Positions 48,597 to 56,944 of a stretch of 64,000 nucleotides of DNA are shown here, piece by piece. A program made the translations under genes and the position numbers. This DNA comes from an uncultured Faecalibacterium sp. (lineage in GTDB: Bacteria; Bacillota; Clostridia; Oscillospirales; Ruminococcaceae). The stretch spans positions 8,907-72,906 of the forward strand of contig CAKSWQ010000003.1 of assembly GCA_934512105.1 (NCBI GenBank). The letters run 5' to 3'. The notes beneath the pieces are model-generated. The model was given only the letters and a program-made list of their open reading frames with translations, was not told where the DNA came from and ran no database searches. Each line of letters starts with the position of its first letter. Within the stretch, counting starts at the first letter, position 1.

Positions 48597-49037
48597 ATGG
48601 AAAACCAGAAAAACGACAACCTGAACCTGTTAGAGGCCGTAGTGCAGAACACCGAGATGGGCAAAAACACTCTGGAGCAGATCTTACCCATGACCAACGA
48701 TGTGCAGTTCAAGGCCGAGCTGCTGCGCCAGCGCAACATCTACCACCAGCTGAATCAGGAGGCACACACCGCCATAGAAGCCTGCGGCGGCAGCGCACAG
48801 GGGCAGAGCACCATGGCAAAGCTGAACACGAAAATGGGCATCGGGCTCAAGACCCTTACGGACAAATCCACCCGCAATCTGGCGGAGATGCTCACGCAGG
48901 GCAGCGGCATGGGGGTGGTGGACTGCGTAAAAAGCTGCAAGGACTACCCCAACGCCGCCCCGGGCGCAAAGCGCCTTGCCCAGCGGTTGCAGGATTTTGA
49001 GGAAGATAACCGCATCCAACTGGAACGGTTTTTGTGA
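48597..49037 (+). CDS. Ferritin-like (DUF2383-type) four-helix protein
   Basis: A 146-residue, mostly helical protein. Segments LEAVVQNTEMGKNTLEQILP and FKAELLRQRNIYHQLNQEAH, then MGIGLKTLTDKSTRNLAEML, resemble the DUF2383/PA2169 ferritin-like family. The function is unknown; metal ligands are not evident. Translation must start at 48597, only 3-4 bases after the T-run of a strong hairpin whose 3' arm supplies the ribosome site, so synthesis may depend on opening that hairpin. Confidence 0.68.
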   Translation: MENQKNDNLNLLEAVVQNTEMGKNTLEQILPMTNDVQFKAELLRQRNIYHQLNQEAHTAIEACGGSAQGQSTMAKLNTKMGIGLKTLTDKSTRNLAEMLTQGSGMGVVDCVKSCKDYPNAAPGAKRLAQRLQDFEEDNRIQLERFL

Positions 49038-49069
49038 ATGCTGTGCCGCTGCGCAAAATGCGGAGAACG

Positions 49070-49227
49070 AACTCCCCCAGTCACGGCTGCGCCGTGCCAG
49101 CCCCCTCTGGGATGGGGCCTTTGGCATGGCGGCACAGTTTCAGGCTAAAGCGTAAAGTTTCCGGGCGCGCCAGAGGCTCCCTCCCAGAGGGAGCTGGCAA
49201 AACCGATAGGTTTTGACTGAGGGAGTT
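49070..49227. repeat. Family A palindromic repeat (A13)
   Basis: AACTCCCCCAGTCAC to TGACTGAGGGAGTT; same subtype as A8, with CCCCCTCTGGGATGGGGCC and CTCCCTCCCAGAGGGAGC. Confidence 0.85.
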
Positions 49228-49285
49228 CACTCTGCCGCAAACAGTCGCTTTCCCCTCTGTGACCCCTCCTGTGAAAATGCAACGT

Positions 49286-49317
49286 CGGGCAGCCCGCAGG
49301 GCTGCCCGACCTTGTTC
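49286..49317. terminator. Palindrome between DUF2383-type gene and nucleotidyltransferase
   Basis: GTCGGGCAGCCC and GGGCTGCCCGAC around a GCA loop; T-poor tails, so it may be a weak terminator. Confidence 0.5.
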
Positions 49318-49350
49318 TGGTTAAAATAATTTTCCGCTATTGCGAAGCAT

Positions 49351-50271
49351 TCACTCCCACAGCTTTTCGGGATACTGACCCTCGGCGGTCTTGCGGGCGA
49401 TGGCCTCCACCACCAGCGGCTTGTCCTCCCGGTAGGTGACGCCGAACCACTTATCAGTGCTGCGCAACACCTGAATTTTCGCCTTGTTCTCCTCGATCAG
49501 CTCGGTCACCACCAGCGGCAGGAAGTACTCGCACTTCAGGGGATTCACCGGCAGATTCTCGGTCAGCCAGCCCGCAAAGCGCTGCTCGGCCTCGTCCAGA
49601 AAGCTCTTGCCGAAGCCCCACAGGTTCATGCTCACAGGGGTATCGCCGGGCAGATCTACCCAGCTCTCGCCGCCGTCCTCAGTGTAGTGTGCGCCGCCAG
49701 CGCAGGGCTCGATGCGGGTGCGCTCGGTCACGCTTTGCAGGGTGCCGTCCTCGTTCTTGATGCACACGCCGCGTGCCACGCTGCCGTTCTCGGACAGGGT
49801 GTTTTTCAGCAGATAGCTGACCATGCAGTAGCGGTAGAAATCATCATCGGCGTGGGTGGACAGGTAATCGTACATCACCTGAAACGCCTCCGGGCCGTAG
49901 TAGTCGTCCGCATTGATGACCGCAAAGGGGCCGTCAATGAGGGGCTTTGCCGCCAGCACGGCATGGCAGGTACCCCATGGCTTTACGCGCCCCTCCGGGA
50001 CGGCAAAGCCTGCGGGCAGCTCTTCCAGCTGCTGGAAGGCATACTTTACATCCATCGCCTTGGCCACGCGGTCGCCGATGGCAGCCTTGAAGGCATCCTC
50101 GATCTCATGCTTGATGACAAAGATCACGGTCTCAAAGCCGGCGCGGCGGGCATCGTAAAGGGAGTAGTCCATAATGACCTGTCCGTTGGGGCCCACCGGG
50201 TCGATCTGTTTCATGCCGCCGTAGCGGCTGCCCATGCCGGCTGCCATGACGACCAGTACCGGTTTATTCAT
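49351..50271 (-). CDS. Sugar-phosphate nucleotidyltransferase-like protein
   Basis: A 306-residue protein with the NTP-transferase start VLVVMAAGMGSRYGGMKQID and the metal site INADDYYG. Such enzymes activate sugar or choline phosphates with an NTP, or act in cofactor and cell-wall precursor synthesis; the substrate cannot be told. No acyltransferase-type C-terminal repeat is seen. The start at 50271 (MNKPVLVV) has GGAGG at 8 bases; an ATG at 50277 is only 2 bases from it. Monocistronic. Confidence 0.83.
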   Translation of the reverse strand: MNKPVLVVMAAGMGSRYGGMKQIDPVGPNGQVIMDYSLYDARRAGFETVIFVIKHEIEDAFKAAIGDRVAKAMDVKYAFQQLEELPAGFAVPEGRVKPWGTCHAVLAAKPLIDGPFAVINADDYYGPEAFQVMYDYLSTHADDDFYRYCMVSYLLKNTLSENGSVARGVCIKNEDGTLQSVTERTRIEPCAGGAHYTEDGGESWVDLPGDTPVSMNLWGFGKSFLDEAEQRFAGWLTENLPVNPLKCEYFLPLVVTELIEENKAKIQVLRSTDKWFGVTYREDKPLVVEAIARKTAEGQYPEKLWE

Positions 50272-50410
50272 CTGCATTTCCTCCTGTATCTGCCGGGGTT
50301 TCCGGCGTTGTAGCGTTCTGAGGCTATTATACACTGCTTCGCTGCCCGTGGCAAGGCACAGAGGGCAGGACGATCAGAAATGCGCGGCAGGGCAGCTCCA
50401 TCTATGAAAA

Positions 50411-50457
50411 AGGAGATCGGAAACGCCTGCGGGCGTTTCCGATCTCCTTTTTTTAAT
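50411..50457. terminator. Terminator between GNAT and nucleotidyltransferase genes
   Basis: GGAGATCGGAAACGC and GCGTTTCCGATCTCC form a 15-bp stem; A-rich left and TTTTTTT right, so both strands can terminate. Confidence 0.8.
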
Positions 50458-50465
50458 TTATTCAC

Positions 50466-50972
50466 TCACCCCAGCTGGCTCTGGGTCAGGGACATCCGCT
50501 GGTAGGCGATGCGCGGCGTGCCGTCCTCCACATGGATGATGCCGCAGCGGGTAAAGCCCTCGCTCTCCAGCAGGTGCTGCATCACCTTGTTGTCGGCATG
50601 GGTGTCGGCGCGCAGGCTCTCGCAGTGCTCCAGACACCACTCCACCACCGCCTTGCCGATGCCCTTGTTTTCGCCCGCCGAAGCCAGCCGGTGCAAAGTA
50701 CCGTAGGGCAAAGTGTCGTTGAGCCACTGCCCGTCCTCAATGACCTTGTAGGTGGGGTCCTCGCCAAGGATAAAGGCAAACACCGCCTGCATCCGGCCGT
50801 TTACCATGTACACGAACAGCCGGTTGGTGTCGATATCCTCTTCCAGCAGTTCCGGGCTGGGGTAGCTATCGCCCCATTGGGTAGGATTGCCGTTTTTCGC
50901 CATAAATTCCCGCGCATGAGCATAGACCTCAAGGATCTTTGCCATATCCGCTCTCACTGCTCCGCGAAACAT
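50466..50972 (-). CDS. GNAT-family N-acetyltransferase
   Basis: A 168-residue protein: AVRADMAKILEVYAHAREFM start, central strand FVYMVNGRMQAVFAFIL, acetyl-CoA loop SAGENKGIGKAVVEWCLEHC and DTHADNKVMQHLLESEGF near the end, all typical of GNAT. It transfers an acetyl group from acetyl-CoA to an unknown amine. Start ATG 50972 has AGAGGATG upstream. Single gene. Confidence 0.88.
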   Translation of the reverse strand: MFRGAVRADMAKILEVYAHAREFMAKNGNPTQWGDSYPSPELLEEDIDTNRLFVYMVNGRMQAVFAFILGEDPTYKVIEDGQWLNDTLPYGTLHRLASAGENKGIGKAVVEWCLEHCESLRADTHADNKVMQHLLESEGFTRCGIIHVEDGTPRIAYQRMSLTQSQLG

Positions 50973-51073
50973 CTCTTCTCATCCTCTCTTGCCCGCGCCC
51001 TGCCGCGCGGGGTACATTTGCTTCAGTATAACACAATTTTCCATAAAGCACCAGAATATTCTCCATTTTGCGG

Positions 51074-51114
51074 CAAAAACAGACCGCCGTGCGCGGGGCG
51101 GCAGCACGGCGGTC
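51074..51114 (-). terminator. Terminator of the short AraC gene
   Basis: GACCGCCGTGC (51082-51092) and GCACGGCGGTC (51104-51114) form an 11-bp stem; on the minus strand TGTTTTT follows. Confidence 0.78.
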
Positions 51115-51142
51115 GGGGGCAGCAAATCAAAAAAGAGGGGCT

Positions 51143-51541
51143 TCATGCGGTGGGGCGGCGGGTGGTGGTGCCGGTGCGTACCAGTCGGTACTCCCGGGGG
51201 CTCAGGCCGTAGCGCTCGTGGAACAGGCGGTAGAAGTAGCTGGTGTTCTCGTAGCCAACCTGCGCAATGATCTGCTGGATGTTCAGATCGCTGCGGCGCA
51301 GCAGCCGCGCGGCGGTCTCCATGCGGTGCTTTTGCAGCAGTTCCTTGTAGGTGCGCCCGGTCTGGGCGCGCACACATTCGCTGACATACGCCAGCGAAAC
51401 ACCATAAGCCCTTGCCACGTTGGAAAGGCTGGCCTCACGATAATTGTGGGTGATCTCCTGCAGCGCCGCCTGCACCAGTGCATCGCGGCTCACAGCCTCC
51501 ATGCGGGCTTGCTGCGGGGAGCGTTCAAGCTTTGCCATCAT
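51143..51541 (-). CDS. Short AraC-family regulator (DNA-binding domain only)
   Basis: A 132-residue protein that is almost only the two-helix-turn-helix AraC domain: LSNVARAYGVSLAYVSECVR, LNIQQIIAQVGYENTSYFYRLF, FHERYGLSPREYRLVR. There is no sensor domain, so it may act constitutively (like SoxS or MarA) or need a partner. The start at 51541 has CGGAGGACAG before it; the longer frame upstream is not supported. Targets unknown. Confidence 0.85.
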   Translation of the reverse strand: MMAKLERSPQQARMEAVSRDALVQAALQEITHNYREASLSNVARAYGVSLAYVSECVRAQTGRTYKELLQKHRMETAARLLRRSDLNIQQIIAQVGYENTSYFYRLFHERYGLSPREYRLVRTGTTTRRPTA

Positions 51542-51715
51542 TGTATCTGTCCTCCGTAACGGTGCGGCGGGCGGGGGACTGGGGGAAGCCGGACCACCCG
51601 CCGCACGATAACTGCGGAGCCCTTTCCGGGCTCTTATACCCTGAATACGAATCACCCGCCGCAAACATTGCAGGAAAACTAAAAATTTTTTAGTAAATTT
51701 TCGTTGTAGGGGAGA

Positions 51716-51837
51716 GAGGACGATTTAAAATGGCTTCCGCTGCGCTCTAGCCATATTCAGCGGAAAAAATATTTTAAATTTCGCGTTTGTCGCGCTCTGC
51801 GGAGCGCTCCAAACGCCTTTTCACGGGAGGGGTCGTG
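51716..51837. repeat. Family B palindromic element (uninterrupted copy)
   Basis: GACGATTTAAAATGGC, ATATTCAGCGGAAAAAATATTTT, a GCGTTTG...CAAACGC hairpin and TTTTCACGGGAGGGGTCGTG; matches the split copy at 25499-25732. Confidence 0.7.
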
Positions 51838-51898
51838 GAGGGAAACTGCATTTGCAGCGCCGCTTTCTGCGAAAGCGCGGCGCTGCGGGAAGCGTCCT

Positions 51899-52050
51899 CG
51901 CCCTCTCAGGCGCTAACGCGCCAGCTCTCCCAAGGGGAGAGCCCTTGGCATGGCGGATACAGTTTCCGGCTAAAGTGCAAAGTATACGGTCTCGCCAGAG
52001 CCTCTCCCTTTGGGAGAGGTGGCACGGCGTATGCCGTGACGGAGAGGGCG
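51899..52050. repeat. Family A palindromic repeat (A14)
   Basis: CGCCCTCTCAGGCGC to GGAGAGGGCG; core GGATACAGTTTCCGGCTAAAG. Confidence 0.84.
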
Positions 52051-52078
52051 AGCCCGTTTGGGATTTTCCTCCCCACAG

Positions 52079-52113
52079 AAAAAGGCTGCCTGCCGGGTGG
52101 CAGACAGCCTTTT
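52079..52113. terminator. Terminator downstream of phoU
   Basis: AAAAAGGCTGCCTGCC and GGCAGACAGCCTTTT pair; A and T tails make it usable on both strands. Confidence 0.75.
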
Positions 52114-52160
52114 CCAGAAGAAAATAAGGAAAACACGCGCCCAAAGGGGCAGAGTGAGTA

Positions 52161-52829
52161 TCAGAACATGCTTTCGTCCTTGTAGCGCCCGGTGCGCACG
52201 AACTGCACCCACTCGGCTACGTTCACGGCGTGGTCGCCGATGCGCTCCAGATACTTGATGACCATCAGAAGATCCAGCGCGGCGTCCACCTTGGCGGGGT
52301 CGGCGGCGATCTCCTGTGCCAGCGTGTGCTTGATGGCGTTGAAGTCGTAGTCCACGGCGTCGTCTGCGGCGATGACGCGGCGGGCGGCAATCTCGTCCTC
52401 GGCGGTCAGGGCAGCCATGGCGTCTATGATCATCTGGTAGGCCTTGCGTCCCATGGCGATGGCCTGACTGACGGCGGGGTCGCCCTCCTTGCGCACGGTG
52501 ACCAGATGGGGGATGATCTCGGCGATATCCGAGGCGTGGTCGCCCATGCGCTCGATGTCGGTGACCACCTTCATGGCGGTGGAAATGTGGCGCAGGTCGC
52601 CCGCTACCGGCTGCTGGCGCAGCAGCAAGGTCATGCAGCGGTGCTCGATGTCCCGCTCCATGTTGTTGATGCGGTCATCCCCCTGCACGATCTTCTGGGC
52701 GGCTACGGTGTCGGCGGTGCACAGCGCTTCCAGCGCGTTCTCCACGGCCTCGGCGGCGTTCTGCCCCATCTCCACCAGTGCGGTCCTGAGGGCTTCCAGA
52801 TCGCTGTCGTATTGTTTGCGAATGCTCAT
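52161..52829 (-). CDS. phoU: Phosphate transport system regulatory protein PhoU
   Basis: A 222-residue all-helical protein with the two repeated PhoU modules: DRINNMERDIEHRCMTLLLRQQP and DLRHISTAMKVVTDIERMGDHASDIAE in the first, and LDLLMVIKYLERIGDHAVNVAEW in the second. It links the Pst transporter to the PhoR/PhoB-type two-component system and limits phosphate uptake. It is last in pstS-C-A-B-phoU, 19 bases after pstB. No phoB/phoR genes are in the window. Confidence 0.96.
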   Translation of the reverse strand: MSIRKQYDSDLEALRTALVEMGQNAAEAVENALEALCTADTVAAQKIVQGDDRINNMERDIEHRCMTLLLRQQPVAGDLRHISTAMKVVTDIERMGDHASDIAEIIPHLVTVRKEGDPAVSQAIAMGRKAYQMIIDAMAALTAEDEIAARRVIAADDAVDYDFNAIKHTLAQEIAADPAKVDAALDLLMVIKYLERIGDHAVNVAEWVQFVRTGRYKDESMF

Positions 52830-52848
52830 TGCTTTGTTCCTCCCTGCA

Positions 52849-53616
52849 TTAACCGAACCGGCCGGAGATGTAGTCCTCGGTGCGCTTGTCCCGGGGCGTG
52901 CTGAAGATCTGGTTCGTGGGGCCCACCTCTACCAGTTCTCCCAGCAGGAAGAAGGCGGTGCGGTCGCTGATACGGGCAGCCTGCTGCATATTGTGGGTGA
53001 CGATGACCACGGTGTAGTTCTTTTTCAGCTCGCTCATCAGCTCTTCCACCTTCATGGTAGAGCCGGGGTCCAGTGCGCTGGTGGGCTCGTCCATCAGCAG
53101 CACCTCGGGCTTGACCGCCAGGGCGCGGGCGATGCAAAGACGCTGCTGCTGCCCGCCGGAAAGGCCAAGGGCGCTCTTTTTCAGGCGGTCCTTCACCTCG
53201 TCCCACAGGGCTGCGCCCCGCAGCGAGCTTTCCACCAGCTCGTCCAGCTCGGCCTTATTGCGCACGCCGTGCAGCTTGGGGCCGTAGGTGATGTTGTCGT
53301 AGATGCTCATGGGGAAGGGGTTTGCCTTCTGGAACACCATGCCCACGCGGCGGCGCAGGTCGGTCAGCTCCATCTCGCGGGCAAAGATGTCCTCGCCCTT
53401 CAGCCGGACATCACCCTCGATGCGCACGCCCGGCACAAGGTCGTTCATGCGGTTGAGGGTCTTTAAAAAGGTGGATTTGCCGCAGCCGGAGGGGCCAATG
53501 AGTGCGGTGATCTCCCGCTCGCCCACATCCAGCGAAATGCTCTTCAGTGCCTTGAAGTCGCCGTACCAGAGGTTCAGATCCTTTGCCGATATCACCGGCA
53601 CATTTGTGTTTTCCAT
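52849..53616 (-). CDS. pstB: Phosphate ABC transporter ATP-binding protein
   Basis: A 255-residue ATPase of the PstSCAB importer. Walker [20 protein letters not shown], signature [16 protein letters not shown], Walker [13 protein letters not shown], and the PstB-type [13 protein letters not shown] start. It powers phosphate uptake through PstC/PstA. The start at 53616 (MENTNVPVI) follows TGAGGTACTC; an upstream in-frame start at 53628 has no site. A family A repeat lies between pstA and pstB. Confidence 0.96.
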   Translation of the reverse strand: MENTNVPVISAKDLNLWYGDFKALKSISLDVGEREITALIGPSGCGKSTFLKTLNRMNDLVPGVRIEGDVRLKGEDIFAREMELTDLRRRVGMVFQKANPFPMSIYDNITYGPKLHGVRNKAELDELVESSLRGAALWDEVKDRLKKSALGLSGGQQQRLCIARALAVKPEVLLMDEPTSALDPGSTMKVEELMSELKKNYTVVIVTHNMQQAARISDRTAFFLLGELVEVGPTNQIFSTPRDKRTEDYISGRFG

Positions 53617-53642
53617 AGAGTACCTCATATTGAATTGGGACG

Positions 53643-53715
53643 AACCCTCTCAGGCGCTGCGCGCCAGCTCCCCCGAAGGGGGAGCTGGCATTGCGAAGCA
53701 ATGACTGAGAGGGTT
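53643..53715. repeat. Family A repeat, minimal perfect form, inside the pst operon (A15)
   Basis: Only 73 bp: AACCCTCTCAGGCGC, then GCCAGCTCCCCC-GAA-GGGGGAGCTGGC, then GACTGAGAGGGTT. Located between pstA and pstB. Confidence 0.85.
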
Positions 53716-53728
53716 TCTCGTTCTCTTT

Positions 53729-54586
53729 TTACTGCTTCTGTTTCAGTTTTGTTTTAGCCAGACGTGCTGCCAGATTGATGAGCAGCACCAGCACCAGCAG
53801 CACTGCGCCGATGCCCCATGCGGAGGTGAAATCGCCGTCCTCAAAGGCGCGCAGATACAGCAGCACCGACAGGGTGGCACCGTTGGAGGTGTAGGCCTTG
53901 AATACGCTCTTGGCGATCACCTCTGCCGCACCGGCGGTGAACAGCAGCGCGGCGCTTTCGCCCACGATGCGTCCTACCGCCAGAATGCAGCCGGTGACGA
54001 TGCCGTCGATGCTGCAGGGCAGCACGATGGTGCGGATGATGTGCCACTTGCCTGCACCCAGACCCATGGCACCCTCACGGTAGCCCTGCGGCACCGTTTT
54101 GAGGGATTCCTGCGTGGTGCGGATGATGGTGGGCAGGTTCATCACCACCAGCGTCAGACTGCCGGACAGCAGACAGGTCTGGAAGCCCAGCGCCTGACTG
54201 AATACCAGCATACCTACCAAGCCGTAGATGATGCTGGGGATACCGGCCAGCGTTTCGTTGGTGAACTCGATGACCTCGATGAGCCGCCGGTTAGAGGCGT
54301 ATTCGGTCAGGTAGACCGCCGCACCCACGCCCAGCGGCAATACGATGAGCAGTGTCAGCAGGATGACATACAGGGTGTTGAGGATGGCGGGCAGGATGCC
54401 GTCCGTCTTTTTCAGCACACTGGCAGTGGTGGAAAGGAACTTCCAGCTGATGTGAGGGATGCCCCGCACCAGCACTAAGCCGATGATCCCGGCCACCAGC
54501 ACCATTACCAGCACTGCGCTTGCCCAGACCAGCACGGTCATCACCCGGTTCCATGCCCGGCGGGAGGGCGAAAAGCCGTTATTCAT
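53729..54586 (-). CDS. pstA: Phosphate ABC transporter permease PstA
   Basis: A 285-residue membrane protein with six helices. LPLGVGAAVYLTEYA, NETLAGIPSIIYGLVGMLVF, and the EAA loop VPQGYREGAMGLGAGKWHII identify PstA. It overlaps pstC by 8 bases (start within the end of pstC), giving coupled translation. With PstC it forms the phosphate channel. Confidence 0.95.
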   Translation of the reverse strand: MNNGFSPSRRAWNRVMTVLVWASAVLVMVLVAGIIGLVLVRGIPHISWKFLSTTASVLKKTDGILPAILNTLYVILLTLLIVLPLGVGAAVYLTEYASNRRLIEVIEFTNETLAGIPSIIYGLVGMLVFSQALGFQTCLLSGSLTLVVMNLPTIIRTTQESLKTVPQGYREGAMGLGAGKWHIIRTIVLPCSIDGIVTGCILAVGRIVGESAALLFTAGAAEVIAKSVFKAYTSNGATLSVLLYLRAFEDGDFTSAWGIGAVLLVLVLLINLAARLAKTKLKQKQ

Positions 54587-55493
54587 CGCGGTTGCCTCCC
54601 TTCAGTACCACATTCAGCACAACATTGATAAGCATGATGAACACGAACAGCACCAGCGCGATGCTGAACAGTGCCTGCCGCTGCAAGCCGCCGGCGTAGC
54701 TCATTTCCTTGGCGATGGCGGTGGTCAGCAGGGTGACGCTGCGGAACAGGCTGTCCGGCATATTGGGGCTGTTGCCCGCCACCATCATCACAGCCATGGC
54801 CTCGCCGATGGCGCGGCCGATGCCCAGCACAACGCCTGCGGCAATGCCGCTTTTGGCTGCCGGGATGCTGATCTTGAACCATGTTTCGGTGTCGGTAGCG
54901 CCCAGCGCCAGACTGCCCTGCTCATACTCCGGCGGCACGGCGTTGAGCGCCGTCACCGACACGGACACGATGCTGGGCAGGATCATAATGGAAAGCACCA
55001 CGATGGCGCTGAGCAGGCAGGCACCGGAGGCTTTGCCGAAGATCTTTGCCACGGCGGGCACCAGCACCTGCATACCCAAAAGGCCGAACACCACGCTGGG
55101 GATGCCGGACAGCAGCTCGATGGCGGTGACCACCACGGTGCGCAGCTTGGGGTCTGCGGCCTTGGAGAGGAACACTGCCGTCAGCAGGCCGATGGGCACG
55201 CCGATGATGGTAGCGCCCAGCGTGCCGTAGACACTGGACAGGATGAAGGGCAGGATGCCGAACAGCGGCTCTGCCGCGGTGGACGCCCATTTGGTGCCGA
55301 ACAGGAATTTGAAAATGCCGATCTTATGGATAGCCGGTACGCCGGAGACCACCATGTACACCGAGATGAGCACCACACAGCACACCGCCAGCATTCCGCA
55401 CAGGAAGAAGATGAAATTCATCACCGCTTCCAGCCAGTCGGCGGGGGTGCGGGGCAGCCGCACCCGGCGCAGAGAAGAGGTTGTATTTTTCAT
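54579..55493 (-). CDS. pstC: Phosphate ABC transporter permease PstC
   Basis: A 304-residue membrane protein with six helices: ADWLEAVMNFIFFLCGMLAV, GTLGATIIGVPIGLLTAVFL, LLSGIPSVVFGLLGMQVLVP, and the EAA loop VPPEYEQGSLALGATDTETW. It pairs with PstA. The start at 55493 has only a weak AGGA upstream. A 226-bp inverted-repeat element separates it from pstS. Confidence 0.95.
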   Translation of the reverse strand: MKNTTSSLRRVRLPRTPADWLEAVMNFIFFLCGMLAVCCVVLISVYMVVSGVPAIHKIGIFKFLFGTKWASTAAEPLFGILPFILSSVYGTLGATIIGVPIGLLTAVFLSKAADPKLRTVVVTAIELLSGIPSVVFGLLGMQVLVPAVAKIFGKASGACLLSAIVVLSIMILPSIVSVSVTALNAVPPEYEQGSLALGATDTETWFKISIPAAKSGIAAGVVLGIGRAIGEAMAVMMVAGNSPNMPDSLFRSVTLLTTAIAKEMSYAGGLQRQALFSIALVLFVFIMLINVVLNVVLKGGNRDE

Positions 55494-55576
55494 AACGTGA
55501 TCCTATAAAAAGCCGCACCAGCCCAGCCTTTTAGGGCAGGCCGACGCGGCAGTTCTCTTGTTCAGATGCGGGGCAG

Positions 55577-55802
55577 GGTGGTTCACCGGGGAGCTTTCCC
55601 CGCGAAATAACGGGTTGCGGCACCCAGCAGTTGCTTCGCTTTCGCTTGCATCTTGCTGGCCGCGGCCCCAACAGCAGCTCCTTGTTTCCGCCACTGGCGG
55701 CAGTCGCTGCTGTTGCAGGGCTTCCAGCTCCCGCCCTATTGCCTGCGGCAACAGGGTCCCACCCTCGGATCATTCGCCGGGGAAACTCCCCGGCAAACCA
55801 CC
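55577..55802. repeat. Large inverted-repeat element with family C core, inside the pst operon
   Basis: The outer arms GGTGGTT..CCGGGGAG and CTCCCCGG.AAACCACC are inverted. The core 55607-55720 (ACGGGTTGCGGC, TTTCCGCCACTGGCGGCAG) matches 25516-25641. It fills the gap between pstS and pstC. Confidence 0.72.
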
Positions 55803-55808
55803 CGGTAA

Positions 55809-56702
55809 TTACTCGTTCACGGGCACAGCGCCTGCGGTGCGGATGAGGTCGGCAGCGTCCTTGCTGGTGGCAAAGTCCACAAAGGCCTGTGCCTGCTCAG
55901 ACAGGGTGACGCTCTTGTTGGTGACGAACACGAAGGGACGCTGGATCTTGTAGCTGCCGTCCTTGACGGTGTCCTCGCTGCACTCCACACCCTCCACGGT
56001 GACCATGGCAACGGTGTCGCCCACAGCGGACAGAGAAGCGTAGCCGATGGCCAGCGGGTTTGCCTCCACAGCGCTGATGACAGCGCCGGTAGCGGTCAGC
56101 TCCTGTGCGTACTTGCAGCTGTCCTTCACGTCCACGATGCTCTCAAAGCCATCGCGGGTGCCGGAACCGGCCTCACGGCCCACCAGAACGATCTCGCCGT
56201 CGTCGCCGCCGACATCCTTCCAGTTGGTGATCTCGCCGGTGAACATCTTCTTGAGCTGCTCCACGGACAGGTCAGCGACCTTGCTGTCCTTGTTCACAAC
56301 GATGGCGATGCCGTCCAGCGCCACGGTGGTGCCGTCCACATCGTTCTTCTCATCGTCCTTCAGGGCGCGGGAGGACAGGCCGATGTCCAAGGTCTTGTCG
56401 GTAGCGCCGGTGATGCCTGCGCCGGAACCGGTGGGGTCGTAGCTGACGGTGACGCCCGGCTCGACCTCGGCAAAGCCCTCGGTCAGGGCAGCGATGACGT
56501 TCTTCATGGAAGTGGAACCGCCGGTAGCAACGTTGCCGCTCAGGGTACCGGCTGCCTGCTCAGCAGTGGAAGAAGCGGTGGTGGAAGCGGAAGCAGCGGC
56601 GGTGGATGCAGAAGAAGCAGAACCGCCGCAGGCAGTCAGGGCAGCAGCCGCAGCAGCTGCACCGCAAACAGTCAGAAACGAACGACGAGAGATCTTTTTC
56701 AT
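55809..56702 (-). CDS. pstS: Phosphate-binding lipoprotein PstS
   Basis: A 297-residue exported protein. The signal SRRSFLTVCGAAAAAAALTAC ends in a lipobox with Cys25. A Ser/Ala/Thr linker follows, then the phosphate-binding fold: GSTSMKNVIAALTEGF, GAGITG, LSSRALKDDEKN, GREAGSGTRDGFESI. It captures phosphate for PstCAB. The twin-arginine-like start is notable, see findings. A terminator-like hairpin stands in its leader. Confidence 0.94.
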   Translation of the reverse strand: MKKISRRSFLTVCGAAAAAAALTACGGSASSASTAAASASTTASSTAEQAAGTLSGNVATGGSTSMKNVIAALTEGFAEVEPGVTVSYDPTGSGAGITGATDKTLDIGLSSRALKDDEKNDVDGTTVALDGIAIVVNKDSKVADLSVEQLKKMFTGEITNWKDVGGDDGEIVLVGREAGSGTRDGFESIVDVKDSCKYAQELTATGAVISAVEANPLAIGYASLSAVGDTVAMVTVEGVECSEDTVKDGSYKIQRPFVFVTNKSVTLSEQAQAFVDFATSKDAADLIRTAGAVPVNE

Positions 56703-56723
56703 GATAGATTTTCCTCCATTAAA

Positions 56724-56745
56724 AACCCGGGCTCCCGCCCGGCAC
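56724..56745 (-). terminator. Terminator-like hairpin in the pstS leader
   Basis: On the minus strand CCGGGC-GGGA-GCCCGG is followed by GTTTTT, ending about 20 nt before the pstS start. It could attenuate pst transcription. Confidence 0.5.
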
Positions 56746-56881
56746 TGTCTTTTTGTGTTTTCCTTGGGAACGGCCTTATTCTACCGCTTTGCCGCCCTTG
56801 CTGCGACCATGGCCGTGCAAAAAGTGCGTAAAACTTTGTGCATACTGCCAGCCCCAATGTAAAGAACAGGTAATGCGGCAC

Positions 56882-56929
56882 AAAACAAAAAGCCGCCGGG
56901 CGCTCCTGTTTCCAGAAGTGCCCGGCGGC
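56882..56929 (-). terminator. Terminator of the lipoprotein gene at 56945
   Basis: GCCGCCGGGC (56892-56901) and GCCCGGCGGC (56920-56929), followed on the minus strand by TTTTTGTTTTG. Confidence 0.8.
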
Positions 56930-56944
56930 GGGGTGTATTCGGTT

